64,000 nt of DNA from an uncultured Eubacteriales bacterium (GTDB taxonomy: Bacteria > Bacillota > Clostridia > Christensenellales > DTU072). The stretch lies in NCBI GenBank assembly GCA_949292905.1, contig CASFAV010000009.1:62001-126000 (forward strand), in the 5' to 3' direction. Shown in pieces: positions 19,529-27,137 of the stretch (position 1 is the first letter of the stretch; each line of letters starts with the position of its first letter). The translations under genes were made by a program, and so were the position numbers. Under the pieces are notes generated by a model. That model ran no database searches, was not told the DNA's origin, and saw only the letters and a program-made list of their open reading frames with translations.

Positions 19529-20119
19529 ATGAATTACGACAAATCGAGACACAATTCAAATCAATCCTATCCTTACGATTTTAATTCTTTACGGTACGCA
19601 GACGACGCGGAGCTCAGGAGGGTATACGATAAATTCAAAGAGTTTCAGCGCGCCGACGCAAACGAGTCTTCAAGAAAAATGTACGAAGAAAGTCTTAATA
19701 ATTTTCTAAAGAATTATAGACTTAACGGGTTTAGAAAAAAAGACTTACCGGAAATAAGCAAGTGGACAAGGGCTGCGTTGAATGCGGGATATAGTTATTT
19801 CGAAATAAGAAATGTTAAATTATACGACATATTAAATATTCCTATGTCGTACTCCATATTCTTGGGTCTTGGCTTTTTCTGTCTTTGTAGATTTTATATT
19901 AAGGATTATCTTTACGCTTCGATAAGGCTTATCGCAAACATTCTGTTTGTTATCGCATCAATATTCGCACTTGGGACAAAATGGATAGCTCCCGTGATCA
20001 TAATTCCTATAGTCTGGGCAAATGTTGACGTATTTACTCTCGGAAGTCGGATGCGTAAGAAGAACGGCGAAAATATTATAGCGCATTGTAAAAAGCTTGT
20101 GGAAGCCAAAAGAGGTTAA
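19529..20119 (+). CDS. TM2-like membrane protein with soluble N-terminal half
   Basis: 196 residues. Residues 1-105 are charged and helical (RADANESSRKMYEESLNNF); residues 110-165 hold two or three membrane helices with the degenerate TM2 pattern FLGLGFFCLCRFYI. The C-terminus (RMRKKNGENIIAHCKK) parallels the end of the preceding TM2 protein, so the two are probably related. The start has no strong ribosome site, and a terminator separates the genes. Function unknown. Confidence 0.6.
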   Translation: MNYDKSRHNSNQSYPYDFNSLRYADDAELRRVYDKFKEFQRADANESSRKMYEESLNNFLKNYRLNGFRKKDLPEISKWTRAALNAGYSYFEIRNVKLYDILNIPMSYSIFLGLGFFCLCRFYIKDYLYASIRLIANILFVIASIFALGTKWIAPVIIIPIVWANVDVFTLGSRMRKKNGENIIAHCKKLVEAKRG

Positions 20120-20239
20120 GTTTGGTTATTGCGGAAAAATCTATTACGCAAGTTCACCTCGATGATTTATAGATCGCGGGGCGTTTTTTCGGGATAGAAT
20201 TGACTTTATACGGCTTTTGCGATAGAATAGGTAAAGAAA

Positions 20240-20264
20240 AACGGCTCGCATTACGCAAGCCGTT
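20240..20264 (-). terminator. Terminator after tRNA-Trp
   Basis: On the minus strand, AACGGCTTGC pairs with GCGAGCCGTT (one mismatch) and is followed by TTTCTTT, starting two bases after the tRNA end. Confidence 0.75.
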
Positions 20265-20265
20265 C

Positions 20266-20341
20266 TGGCAGGGGAGACGCGACTCGAACACGCAACCGGC
20301 GGTTTTGGAGACCGCTGCTCTACCAATTGAGCCACTCCCCT
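20266..20341 (-). tRNA. trnW: tRNA-Trp (anticodon CCA)
   Basis: 76 bases including an encoded 3' CCA. Read on the minus strand: acceptor stem AGGGGAG/CTCCCCT (7 bp), D arm GCTC..GAGC, anticodon stem GCGGT/ACCGC with loop CTCCAAA, giving anticodon CCA, a 5-base variable region, and T arm GCGTG/CGCGT with TTCGAGT. Discriminator base G. All stems are intact. Confidence 0.97.
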
Positions 20342-20410
20342 ATAACGAACATTGTCATTATACATAAACAGCGGAAATAAGTCAATTATATTTCGTAAAA
20401 AGGAGCATAT

Positions 20411-21226
20411 ATGAAATACAAACTCGGATTCATCGGAGCAGGTGTCATGGCGGGAAGCATTCTCGAAAGGATCGTAGCGACGGATAAACTTAAAGATCAC
20501 GGACTTGAGCCTTCCGACGTCGCCGTATTCGATCTCGACGAAGCAAAACGCAGAAAATATTCCGATATGGGAGTATCCGTAGCCTCAAGCTCCGAAGAAT
20601 TGCTCGCGGAAAGCGATACCGTTCTACTCGGAGTGAAACCTCAGTTCTACGCAGACATACTTAAATCTGCGCCCGTAATAAACGTTAAAAACGTAATATC
20701 CATAATGGCGGGCGTGAAAATTTCTACGCTTCGCAAGTATTTTAAGCCCGAAACCGGTATCACGCGCGTAATGCCGAACACTCCCTGTCGGATAGGGAAA
20801 GGGATAGCCGCCGTGACCTTCGACAATACCGACGAAGCTACCGAAGCGCTCGTCAAAGGTCTGCTCGGTGTATGCGGCGAAGTTATAGTGCTCGAGGAAT
20901 CGAAGTTCGACGCCGTGACGAGTATCAGCGGATCGGGACCCGCATATGTATTCATGTTTGCAGACGCGATGGTGCGCGCGGGCGTGGAAGGCGGCTTGAG
21001 CGTAGAGGAAAGCAGGGCGCTCGCTCTGGCGACGATAGAGGGAAGCGCGGCGTTTGCGAGCGCCGCCGGCGAAGATCTCCTTACGATGACCGACAAGGTA
21101 TGCAGTAAAGGCGGTACGACTATAGAAGCGGTAGAAGTATTCCGCGCCAAAGACCTTTACGGCACGGTATCCGAAGCGATAGGCGCTTGCAGAAAGAAGT
21201 CCGAACTTCTCTCCGAGAAGCTGTAA
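20411..21226 (+). CDS. proC: Pyrroline-5-carboxylate reductase
   Basis: 271 residues. Last step of proline synthesis, NAD(P)H-dependent. N-terminal Rossmann motif IGAGVMAGSI (residues 6-15), MPNTPC near 120, and the C-terminal signature SGSGPAYVFMF with the DKVCSKGGTTIEA segment. AAAAGGAG precedes the ATG. rnhA starts two bases after its stop. Confidence 0.95.
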   Translation: MKYKLGFIGAGVMAGSILERIVATDKLKDHGLEPSDVAVFDLDEAKRRKYSDMGVSVASSSEELLAESDTVLLGVKPQFYADILKSAPVINVKNVISIMAGVKISTLRKYFKPETGITRVMPNTPCRIGKGIAAVTFDNTDEATEALVKGLLGVCGEVIVLEESKFDAVTSISGSGPAYVFMFADAMVRAGVEGGLSVEESRALALATIEGSAAFASAAGEDLLTMTDKVCSKGGTTIEAVEVFRAKDLYGTVSEAIGACRKKSELLSEKL

Positions 21227-21228
21227 AT

Positions 21229-21687
21229 ATGAAAAAAGTTGATATATATACCGACGGCGCCTGTAGCGGCAATCCCGGAGCGGGCGGATGGTGCGCCATT
21301 CTCATATATAAAGGTATAGAAAAGACTATTGCCGGCGGCGTAAAGGAGACCACAAACAACCGCATGGAGATGACCGCGGTCATTGAAGGTTTACGCGCAT
21401 TGCGCGAGCGTTGCGCAGTCACCGTTTACAGCGATTCCGCCTATACCGTGAACGCAATAAACGAAGGCTGGCTTGCGTACTGGCTTACTCATAACTGGCG
21501 CACACGGGATAAAAGCGACGTCAAGAACGTAGACCTCTGGCAGGCCCTCGACGCAGAGATGAAAAAGCATGAAGTTACCTTTATAAAGGTTAAGGGACAC
21601 AGCGACAACGCCTACAACAATCGTTGCGACGAAGTCGCGCGCGGAGAAATAAAAAAGCTGACGTTAAAAATCGGCGACGGGGAGTAA
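21229..21687 (+). CDS. rnhA: Ribonuclease HI
   Basis: 152 residues from ATG at 21229. Degrades the RNA strand of RNA-DNA hybrids. The metal-binding residues are all visible: Asp in YTDGACSGNPG, Glu in NRMEMTAV, Asp in YSDSAYTV and Asp in NNRCDEVA. Translationally adjacent to proC (two-base gap). Confidence 0.95.
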   Translation: MKKVDIYTDGACSGNPGAGGWCAILIYKGIEKTIAGGVKETTNNRMEMTAVIEGLRALRERCAVTVYSDSAYTVNAINEGWLAYWLTHNWRTRDKSDVKNVDLWQALDAEMKKHEVTFIKVKGHSDNAYNNRCDEVARGEIKKLTLKIGDGE

Positions 21688-21722
21688 GACGAGTTATTCG
21701 GATAGTATTTCTAAAAAAGAAA

Positions 21723-21757
21723 GAAGCCGTGAGCGCACGCTCACGGCTTTCTGTTTT
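21723..21757. terminator. Bidirectional terminator between rnhA and the PadR-membrane gene
   Basis: A 12-bp stem AAGCCGTGAGCG/CGCTCACGGCTT with a two-base centre, flanked by an A-run on the left and CTGTTTTT on the right. It lies between converging genes. Confidence 0.85.
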
Positions 21758-21781
21758 TATACGTTTTATTGCATTATAGAC

Positions 21782-23419
21782 TTATTTCTTGAGATGATAG
21801 TTGCCGGAGCGGTAGAGAAGTCCGTAGATAAGTACCGCTATCGGTATAAGCGCCGCTATCATCACGGGTATGTAGGCGGAGCCTTTGGTAAAATCTACTT
21901 TGAGCGACGGAGCGATCAGGGCAATTATCATCGAGATACCCGATATCACGATAAACGCTATCAACGCGTAGGTAATAGAAGTACCGAGATTGAATCGCGC
22001 TTTGACCCGCTTGGTGGGATTTATCGCCCAGACGATGAACGGCAGGGCGGGAAGCAACAGCCCTACAGCCGCGATCGCGATACATACGCCGATATTCATC
22101 GCAAAACTGTCTATGGCTATCACCATTATCAGAACTTCTATTATCAGCACGAGGTATGTGAGCAAAGTCGTGTCGCGCATCAGCTTATTGCTGTACACGA
22201 ATTTCATATAGTAGAAGTTGGACGCGTTCGCCTTGTTGTAGGGCTTCAGATTGAAACCTTCCTCGTAAAGAGCCTGCTTGAGATCGCCGAAATGACGCGC
22301 TCTGCCCTGACTGTCTATTTCGCGCTGTTCCGCTTCGTTTATTGTCGCGGCGGCAGGGGCGGGAGTAGCTTTCTCCTGCGGTTCGTCGGTACGGAACAAG
22401 GCGCTCAACGCTTCTCTGTAGTGCAATCTTTCGTCGGGTTCTGCCGTAGTGCGTATATTACGGTAATCGTCTTCCGTCGCTTCGCGACCGAATTCGGGTT
22501 GCGGTTTCGGCGGTACTTTATCGGCGGACATCGTAGTATACGTAAACATACTTCTGTCCGTAGCGGCAGGCTTGGGAGGAGTATCTGAATATCCGTATGC
22601 GGCGTCGCTTGCGCCGTTCCTGGGATTGCCGTATGAGGCGGGAGCAGGCGGTTCTTCGACGTCGTCGCCGAGGAGCATTTTCCGTGAAGCGAATTCGCCT
22701 ATCTGCAGCCTCTTGCTCGCAGCTATCTGCTGCTCTTTAATACGCAGGAGCTCTTCCTCGTCGTATACGGAGGGCTTGACTTCGGGCTGTACGGGCGTTG
22801 TTTGAACCGCGGGAGCGCTTTCTTCCGCGCTTGCGGCAGGAACAACGGGTGCAAAAAGGGGAGAGACGTAAGGCGTTTCCTCTCTGCTTTCGGCAGTTGT
22901 ACCAGGTGTCGAGGGCGACTCCGTCGTTGCGGGCGCGGCTGCCGTTACCGCCGGCGCTACGGAAGTTTCTTCTTCCTCGTCCTCACCGTTTATAAAGCCC
23001 TCGCCGTCGTCGTATACACGTACGCGGCGCGTAAGAGGGCGCAGTTCGCTCGGATTGAAGGGCGCTTCCACCGTGCGCAGATCTATTTCTTTATCGCTTA
23101 AAAGCCTGTTGATTATCGTTCTCGAGAATTCCCATTCCCGTTGATCCTGTTCGAGAGTGGCTCTGCCTTTCTCGGTCAGTTTGTAATATCTACGCCTCCC
23201 GCCCTGGGTTTCGTCTCCGTAATAAGAGGTTATAAAGCCTTGTTTTTCCAGCCTTTTGAGACAGGAGTACAACGTAGGCTGTTTGATCTCGTAACGTCCT
23301 TCGCTGAGATCCGATATCATATCGAGTATCTCGTAGCCGTAACGGTCGCGTTGCATCAATGCGTTAAGTATTATGGTATCTACGTGTCCGCGTATGAGTT
23401 CGGTATTTACGGTATCCAT
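21782..23419 (-). CDS. PadR-type regulator fused to a four-span membrane domain
   Basis: 545 residues. Residues 1-110 are a PadR winged helix (LIRGHVDTIILNALMQRDRYGYEI; QPTLYSCLKRLEKQGFI; GGRRRYYKLTEKG). Residues 150-390 are low-complexity and rich in Pro, Ala, Glu and Thr, so likely disordered. Four membrane helices fill about 415-540. PadR proteins are normally about 110 or 180 residues, so this one is a membrane-tethered version, perhaps sensing the envelope and regulating DNA from the membrane. It is transcribed in the same direction as lexA, 22 bases downstream of it. Confidence 0.8.
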   Translation of the reverse strand: MDTVNTELIRGHVDTIILNALMQRDRYGYEILDMISDLSEGRYEIKQPTLYSCLKRLEKQGFITSYYGDETQGGRRRYYKLTEKGRATLEQDQREWEFSRTIINRLLSDKEIDLRTVEAPFNPSELRPLTRRVRVYDDGEGFINGEDEEEETSVAPAVTAAAPATTESPSTPGTTAESREETPYVSPLFAPVVPAASAEESAPAVQTTPVQPEVKPSVYDEEELLRIKEQQIAASKRLQIGEFASRKMLLGDDVEEPPAPASYGNPRNGASDAAYGYSDTPPKPAATDRSMFTYTTMSADKVPPKPQPEFGREATEDDYRNIRTTAEPDERLHYREALSALFRTDEPQEKATPAPAAATINEAEQREIDSQGRARHFGDLKQALYEEGFNLKPYNKANASNFYYMKFVYSNKLMRDTTLLTYLVLIIEVLIMVIAIDSFAMNIGVCIAIAAVGLLLPALPFIVWAINPTKRVKARFNLGTSITYALIAFIVISGISMIIALIAPSLKVDFTKGSAYIPVMIAALIPIAVLIYGLLYRSGNYHLKK

Positions 23420-23441
23420 ATTCCTCCGGTTTCCGGACGGT

Positions 23442-24065
23442 TTACTTTATATTTGTGCGTACGAGCCCGATAACGATACCCAATATCGCCACGTCAGTAG
23501 GATAAAAGTCGGGCATATATCTGTTCTCGGGGTGCAGACGCACTCTGCCGTTTTCGTTAAAATATCTTTTTACCGTAGCGCTTTCGCCGTCGATAAGCGC
23601 CGCTACGACCTGTCCGTTTCGCGCATAATCCTGCTTGCGTACGAGTATGAGATCGCCGTCGTGTATACCTATATCCACCATACTCGTGCCGATAACGGTA
23701 AGCATGAAGACGTCTTTTCCTTCGCAGTCAAACAAATTATTCGGCAACAGGAAGTTATCTTCGCATTCTTCGTAAGCGAGTTTGGGAGTACCTGCTGTAA
23801 TGGAGCCGAGCAGGGGAACGTTGGTCATGTTGCGCACGTAACGACGATTGCCGACTTCGATCCCGCGACTTTTCTGACGATTTATCTTCAGCTCGCCCGC
23901 TTCTTCAAGTTTCTTGAGATAATACGCGGCGCTTGAAGTGGATTTGATATCGAATTCTACGCATAACTCTCTTATGGTAGGCGGGTAGCCGCGGTCTTCT
24001 ACGGTCTTATAGATGTAATCGCGTATCTCCTCCAAACGTTCTTTCAATTCATGATTTTTCGTCAT
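23442..24065 (-). CDS. lexA: LexA SOS repressor
   Basis: 207 residues. Winged-helix DNA-binding domain (1-70, YPPTIRELCVEFDIKS) and S24 protease-like domain. Self-cleavage site A91-G92 in SITAGTPK; catalytic S128 in GTSMVD and K166 in SATVKRYF. AGGGAG lies upstream of the ATG on the minus strand. In Clostridia lexA commonly lies next to the PLP lyase-miaA-mutL-mutS-miaB cluster; here that neighbour lies 19 kb away, beyond the xerS-like gene and the prophage. Confidence 0.95.
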   Translation of the reverse strand: MTKNHELKERLEEIRDYIYKTVEDRGYPPTIRELCVEFDIKSTSSAAYYLKKLEEAGELKINRQKSRGIEVGNRRYVRNMTNVPLLGSITAGTPKLAYEECEDNFLLPNNLFDCEGKDVFMLTVIGTSMVDIGIHDGDLILVRKQDYARNGQVVAALIDGESATVKRYFNENGRVRLHPENRYMPDFYPTDVAILGIVIGLVRTNIK

Positions 24066-24086
24066 AAGCTCTTTCTCCCTGTAAAT

Positions 24087-24214
24087 ATTATAATATATCC
24101 TGAAAGGATATTCAACGGTGGACGGTTATAAATGAACCACGCCGCTTATATTCTATCATTATTCCAAAAATTTCGCAATCCTTTATTGAGTGATTTACGA
24201 ACATTTATTCGTAA
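24087..24214 (-). promoter_or_regulatory. lexA promoter with two candidate operators
   Basis: Minus-strand promoter: TTGAAT (24110-24115), 17 bases, TATAAT (24087-24092). The spacer holds a perfect dyad, ATATCCT-3-AGGATAT (24095-24111). Further upstream, 24198-24211 reads CGAACATTTATTCG, one mismatch from the Gram-positive LexA box core GAAC-N4-GTTC, inside a 7-bp inverted repeat TTACGAA/TTCGTAA (24195-24214). LexA autoregulation is plausible; which site is used cannot be decided by reading. Confidence 0.6.
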
Positions 24215-24280
24215 GCTTTACAAATTATTATTTTTTTTATAGTATTCAGTAACGATAAATAGCTGTTTTGGTGAATTTCG

Positions 24281-25348
24281 TCAGTTTTTCTTATGCAATA
24301 CGACTTTAGTGGAAGCTTCGCGTTTGATGTCCTCGTCTATTGCGGCATAGTGCTTTTTTGTAGTGTTGACGTCGCGGTGACCGAGCACTTCCGCAACCAT
24401 ATAAATATCCTTTGTTTCGCGATAAAGCCTCGTTCCGTAGGTCGAACGCAGCTTGTGCGGGGATACGCCTTTGAGCGGATTGGCGGTAGCGGAATACTTC
24501 TTGACGAGGTTTTCGACAGCGCGTACCGTGATGCGCTTGTTCTGCAGCGAAATAAACAACGCGTCCACATCGGAATACAGTCCGGCTTTCAATAATCTTT
24601 CCTGTCGCCACGGAAGATACAGCTCGATAGCGTCGCGCACCTCTTCCGAAAAATATAGTACGGTCACGTTGCCGCCTTTGCGAGTCACGCGAAAAGCAAG
24701 ATTTTTGAGATAGACGTCGTCTACGTTGAGTCCCACGCATTCGCTTACGCGAATGCCGGTGCCGAGCATTAGCGTAACTATGGCGATATCTCTGTCGCGC
24801 GTGTTAAGATTGTATTTGTCCCTGAATTCGTTTCCGAATTTTTTTTCACGCTCGACGACGTCGAGCATTACGTCCACTTCGTCGTCGTCCAGGCGGATAA
24901 TCGCTTTTTCGTGAAGCTTCGGAATGGCGACCTTGCTTGCCACGTTTTCCTTGAGCTTATCCTTATTATAGAAATACTTGAACATCGAACGTATCGAGCT
25001 CAATTTACGCGCCTTAGCTTTTTCGCCGTTGCGGTAGGGCTTTCCGTTGAAGCTGTAGAAGGAGAGATATCTCAAAAAATACTCTATCTCCGACGAAGTC
25101 ACATATTTATCTATATCGTCGAGAGTGATCTCCGTAATATCTTTGCCGATAAATCCGCGCACCTTATGCACAAGAAAATCGAAAAATATCATGAAATCCG
25201 TTGCGTAATTCAATTTAGTGAGAATAGACGTCCGCATATCCACGCCCGTGAAATATTCGCCGCAGAAATAGGGTAATCTCTCCAGCATTTCGTTGAATTT
25301 GATAAATTTTTCTTCAGTGAATTCGTCGTAATAAGAAGTCTTTGCCAT
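24281..25348 (-). CDS. xerS: Tyrosine recombinase, XerS-like
   Basis: 355 residues, the length of XerS rather than of XerC/D (about 300). An N-terminal SAM-like arm-binding domain (1-145) precedes the catalytic domain, which has the complete set R200 (GTGIRVSE), K224 (TRKGGN), H298 and R301 (SPHKLRSTYGTRLY), H324 (LGHRDV) and nucleophile Y334 (KKHY). The TRKGG and PHKLR...TRLY segments resemble XerS. XerS proteins resolve chromosome dimers at a dif site that, in streptococci, lies next to the gene. A dif-like arm is 20 bases from this start codon. It is the only recombinase in the window, so it may also integrate the neighbouring prophage. No ribosome site precedes the ATG. Confidence 0.85.
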   Translation of the reverse strand: MAKTSYYDEFTEEKFIKFNEMLERLPYFCGEYFTGVDMRTSILTKLNYATDFMIFFDFLVHKVRGFIGKDITEITLDDIDKYVTSSEIEYFLRYLSFYSFNGKPYRNGEKAKARKLSSIRSMFKYFYNKDKLKENVASKVAIPKLHEKAIIRLDDDEVDVMLDVVEREKKFGNEFRDKYNLNTRDRDIAIVTLMLGTGIRVSECVGLNVDDVYLKNLAFRVTRKGGNVTVLYFSEEVRDAIELYLPWRQERLLKAGLYSDVDALFISLQNKRITVRAVENLVKKYSATANPLKGVSPHKLRSTYGTRLYRETKDIYMVAEVLGHRDVNTTKKHYAAIDEDIKREASTKVVLHKKN

Positions 25349-25354
25349 ATCGCG

Positions 25355-25383
25355 ATTATATCATATCTATTCGCAAAAAACAA
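25355..25383 (-). promoter_or_regulatory. Promoter of the xerS-like gene, apparently leaderless
   Basis: Minus strand: TTGTTT (25378-25383), 17 bases, TATAAT (25355-25360). Only six bases separate the -10 from the ATG at 25348, so transcripts would start at or next to the start codon, consistent with the missing ribosome site. The -35 region overlaps the dif-like arm at 25368-25378. Confidence 0.65.
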
Positions 25384-25395
25384 TATAAAATTTAT
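25368..25395. other. Left dif-like half-site next to the xerS-like gene
   Basis: TATTCGCAAAA at 25368-25378 is identical to the left arm of the full palindrome at 42234. The following centre (AACAAT) and right half (about 25385-25395) do not match, as expected for one product of recombination between non-identical sites. Confidence 0.55.
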
Positions 25396-25552
25396 TAAAG
25401 CAAAATTTTCCGTGAGAAAACCAAAGGACTGATACCTTAAACGGCAAAAAACAGATTGTTGCTATATCCTTATATATATCAATATAATAATATCGAGCGG
25501 CATCAAGAGAAAACAAGACTACTTAAAAGGAAAGTTTAGCGATTTACAATAC

Positions 25553-25672
25553 GCAACGACCGCCCGAAAATTCGGGCGGTCGTCGGTGAGAAGTCTACGC
25601 ACGAAGACCAAACGTTCTTCTCTGTCCACGCGAGATTGCCTCCGTGGCTTCCCTTTTTGGGGGCTGACGGTC
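25553..25672 (-). ncRNA. Structured small RNA family A, copy A1
   Basis: Minus-strand promoter TTGACA (25702-25707), 17 bases, TATTAT (25679-25684); predicted start near 25672. About 120 bases with stem CCC/GGG near the 5' end, stem CCACG/CGTGG, stem GAGAAG/CTTCTC, and a 3' hairpin of 13 bp (25556-25568 with 25571-25583). Unlike copies A2 and A3 the 3' hairpin is not followed by a T-run, so termination may be weaker. Family unknown to me. Confidence 0.7.
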
Positions 25673-25830
25673 AAATAAATAATATCATGAGGTTGACAAC
25701 ATGTCAAATGTTAATTATAGCTTGAAAAGGAAAGGAATTAGACTTATAGATTCTTCTATAGCTTGGAAAAAGACTAAAACAGGCAAATATAAAATGAATG
25801 GTGATTACGACAATAATAGGTAAAGTATAA

Positions 25831-26196
25831 ATGAACATGCCTAACCTTATTGTATCTGCAAGCGACAAAAGAAAAGCGGTTTATAAAGGCGACGTTTACG
25901 AACTGCCGGTAGCCGCTAAAAAACAAATTGTGGATCATTTTTATGACGCTAACGGTAAACGCAATCGTAAGTCGGTAGTTTATTGGGGAATAAATCCGGA
26001 CATCACGCGCTTATCGTCGGCAAACAAAAAAGCGAGGGCGAAAAGGATGAATATAAGTATTCGGCATAATGAGAAAAAATATTTTTCGGTAAAGCCGTTG
26101 CCTTGGAAATATAAAAAAAGTAGCGCCGCCAAACCTTTCGATTCGTTCAATTGTTTCCGATGGAAACGCGCTACATTAAAAGTATATGCTCGATAA
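25831..26196 (+). CDS. Small basic protein of the satellite-like element
   Basis: 121 codons. The C-terminal part (IRHNEKKYFSVKPLPWKYKK) closely matches the restored frame of the broken gene at 38054 (IRHDEKKYFSERPLPWKYKK), so the two are paralogs or recombinants. The N-terminal part differs (YKGDVYELPVAAKKQIVDHF). Compact, Lys/Arg-rich, no membrane span. After the shared part the frame runs on through the antisense C1 RNA gene, while the 38-kb copy stops there, so the last 30 residues may be an extension by frameshift. The ribosome site is weak. Function unknown; a small RNA-binding or toxin-like protein is only a guess. Confidence 0.45.
   Translation: MNMPNLIVSASDKRKAVYKGDVYELPVAAKKQIVDHFYDANGKRNRKSVVYWGINPDITRLSSANKKARAKRMNISIRHNEKKYFSVKPLPWKYKKSSAAKPFDSFNCFRWKRATLKVYAR
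26113..26174 (-). ncRNA. Structured small RNA family C, copy C1
   Basis: Minus-strand promoter TTGACT (26204-26209), 17 bases, TATACT (26181-26186); the RNA should start at 26174, exactly at the closing stem GTAGCGC (pairs 26168-26174 with 26120-26126). Inside are hairpin GTTTCC/GGAAAC and a hairpin with a GAAA tetraloop, giving a three-way junction of about 55 bases. The closing stem is followed by seven Ts, a built-in terminator. The interior differs in sequence from C2/C3 but keeps the architecture. Confidence 0.7.
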
Positions 26197-26234
26197 ATAG
26201 GAAAGTCAAGTATGAGAAAATATAAATCTGTCAT

Positions 26235-26315
26235 AAAAAAACGTCCCCTGGATTAAGCACCAGGGGCAATTCCGGGACACTCGCCGGTAGCTGTAAACGG
26301 TCAAGCCGTTTACCT
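26235..26315 (-). ncRNA. Structured small RNA family B, copy B1
   Basis: Minus-strand promoter TTGACA (26346-26351), 18 bases, TAATAT (26322-26327). Predicted RNA of about 75-80 bases: hairpin GTAAACGG/CCGTTTAC, hairpin CCGG/CCGG with loop CGAGTGTC, then terminator hairpin CCCCTGG/CCAGGGG followed by seven Ts (26235-26241). Confidence 0.75.
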
Positions 26316-26379
26316 GATATCATATTACAATTACGAACTAAATTTGTCAAGAAACGAATAGGGTTATTCTACGGAAACA

Positions 26380-26496
26380 AAAAAGCAACCGCCCGAATAA
26401 TCGAGCGGTCAGGCGGAAGTCTACGTCTTTCAAGCCAGCGTTCTTTCCAGTCCACGCGCATTCGCCGTGGCTTCCCTATGTAGGGCTGAATGGCAA
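26380..26496 (-). ncRNA. Structured small RNA family A, copy A2
   Basis: Minus-strand promoter TTGACA (26525-26530), 16 bases, TAAAAT (26503-26508). Stems CCCT/AGGG, CCACG/CGTGG and a GGAA/TTCC stem, then 3' hairpin ACCGC...GCGGT followed by GCTTTTTT (T-run complement at 26380-26385). Confidence 0.75.
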
Positions 26497-26545
26497 TTAT
26501 TATTTTATTGGGAGTTAAAATTAATGTCAAGTACCTATAGCAAAA

Positions 26546-26627
26546 AATAAAAAGTCCCCGGATATACCCTCCGGGGCAATCCCGCTACAGTCGAGCGGCA
26601 GGGTGTAAACGGTCAAGCCGTTTACCT
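26546..26627 (-). ncRNA. Structured small RNA family B, copy B2
   Basis: Minus-strand promoter TTGACA (26657-26662), 17 bases, TAATAT (26634-26639). Hairpins GTAAACGG/CCGTTTAC, CCGC/GCGG (compensated relative to B1) and terminator CCCCGG/CCGGGG followed by TTTTTATTTTTT. Confidence 0.75.
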
Positions 26628-26698
26628 AATATCATATTATAATTACAAACTATATTTGTCAAGAAAAACCGAGGTAATAGAATAGGGTATCATACGGG

Positions 26699-26814
26699 AA
26701 AAAAGCAACCGCCCGAATGATCGAGCGGTCGGTGAGAAGCCTACGCTAAAAGGTCCACGTTCTTCTCTGTCTACGCGCATTCGCCGTAGCTTCCCTTTTT
26801 GGGGGCTGATGACC
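26699..26814 (-). ncRNA. Structured small RNA family A, copy A3
   Basis: Minus-strand promoter TTGCCA (26844-26849), 17 bases, TATACT (26821-26826). Stem CTACG/CGTAG replaces CCACG/CGTGG of A1 and A2, a compensatory double change. Stem GAGAAG/CTTCTC is kept. 3' hairpin ACCGC...GCGGT with six Ts (26699-26704). Confidence 0.75.
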
Positions 26815-26860
26815 AAATACAGTATAACATAGGAGTTTGTTTATGGCAAGAGTACATATT

Positions 26861-26940
26861 AAAAAATCCCCGAAACTAAACCGTTCGGGGCAATGCCGGG
26901 ACACTCGCCGGCGGGTGTAAACGGTCAAGCCGTTTACCTA
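26861..26940 (-). ncRNA. Structured small RNA family B, copy B3
   Basis: Minus-strand promoter TTGACT (26970-26975), 18 bases, TATATT (26946-26951). Hairpins GTAAACGG/CCGTTTAC, GCCGG/CCGGC and terminator CCCCGAA/TTCGGGG followed by six Ts (26861-26866). Confidence 0.75.
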
Positions 26941-27010
26941 AAGTCAATATATCATAGTTTGAAATATTAAGTCAACAAAATTCGTCGCGGCCGTTCTACC
27001 GAAAGCATCT

Positions 27011-27076
27011 AAAGAAAAGTAGCGCCCACAAGAAGCCGTTACCTTCTCGCATTATGGCAATTTAATGCCGCGCTAC
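27011..27076 (-). ncRNA. Structured small RNA family C, copy C2
   Basis: Minus-strand promoter TTGACT (27107-27112), 17 bases, TATACT (27084-27089). Closing stem GTAGCGC/GCGCTAC (27070-27076 with 27019-27025), inner hairpins GGCA/TGCC and AGAAG/CTTCT, then TTTTCTTT. The interior is identical to copy C3 at 38344 over about 60 bases. Confidence 0.7.
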
Positions 27077-27137
27077 ATAGAGTAGTATATTCGCGACGAA
27101 TAACAAAGTCAAGCATGAGAAGTATAAATCCGACATT

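Noticed and set aside
25701..25823. 40-codon plus-strand frame after element A1 with GAGG before its ATG
   Set aside because: Its first codons are the complement of the A1 promoter -35 (TTGACAT), and the same apparent ATG recurs at A2 and A3 only because the promoters are repeated. The composition is not protein-like.
26761..26820. CTGATGA in A3 as a hammerhead ribozyme core
   Set aside because: The motif is on the wrong strand for the predicted RNA, is not kept in A1 or A2, and the GAAA and cleavage-site parts are missing.
25553..26940. A and B elements read as plus-strand leader/trailer cassettes of mini-genes or integron-like attC sites
   Set aside because: The plus-strand reading gives no coding content. 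On the minus strand every element has a promoter at the right spacing and a terminator, and no attC core (GTTRRRY) is present.
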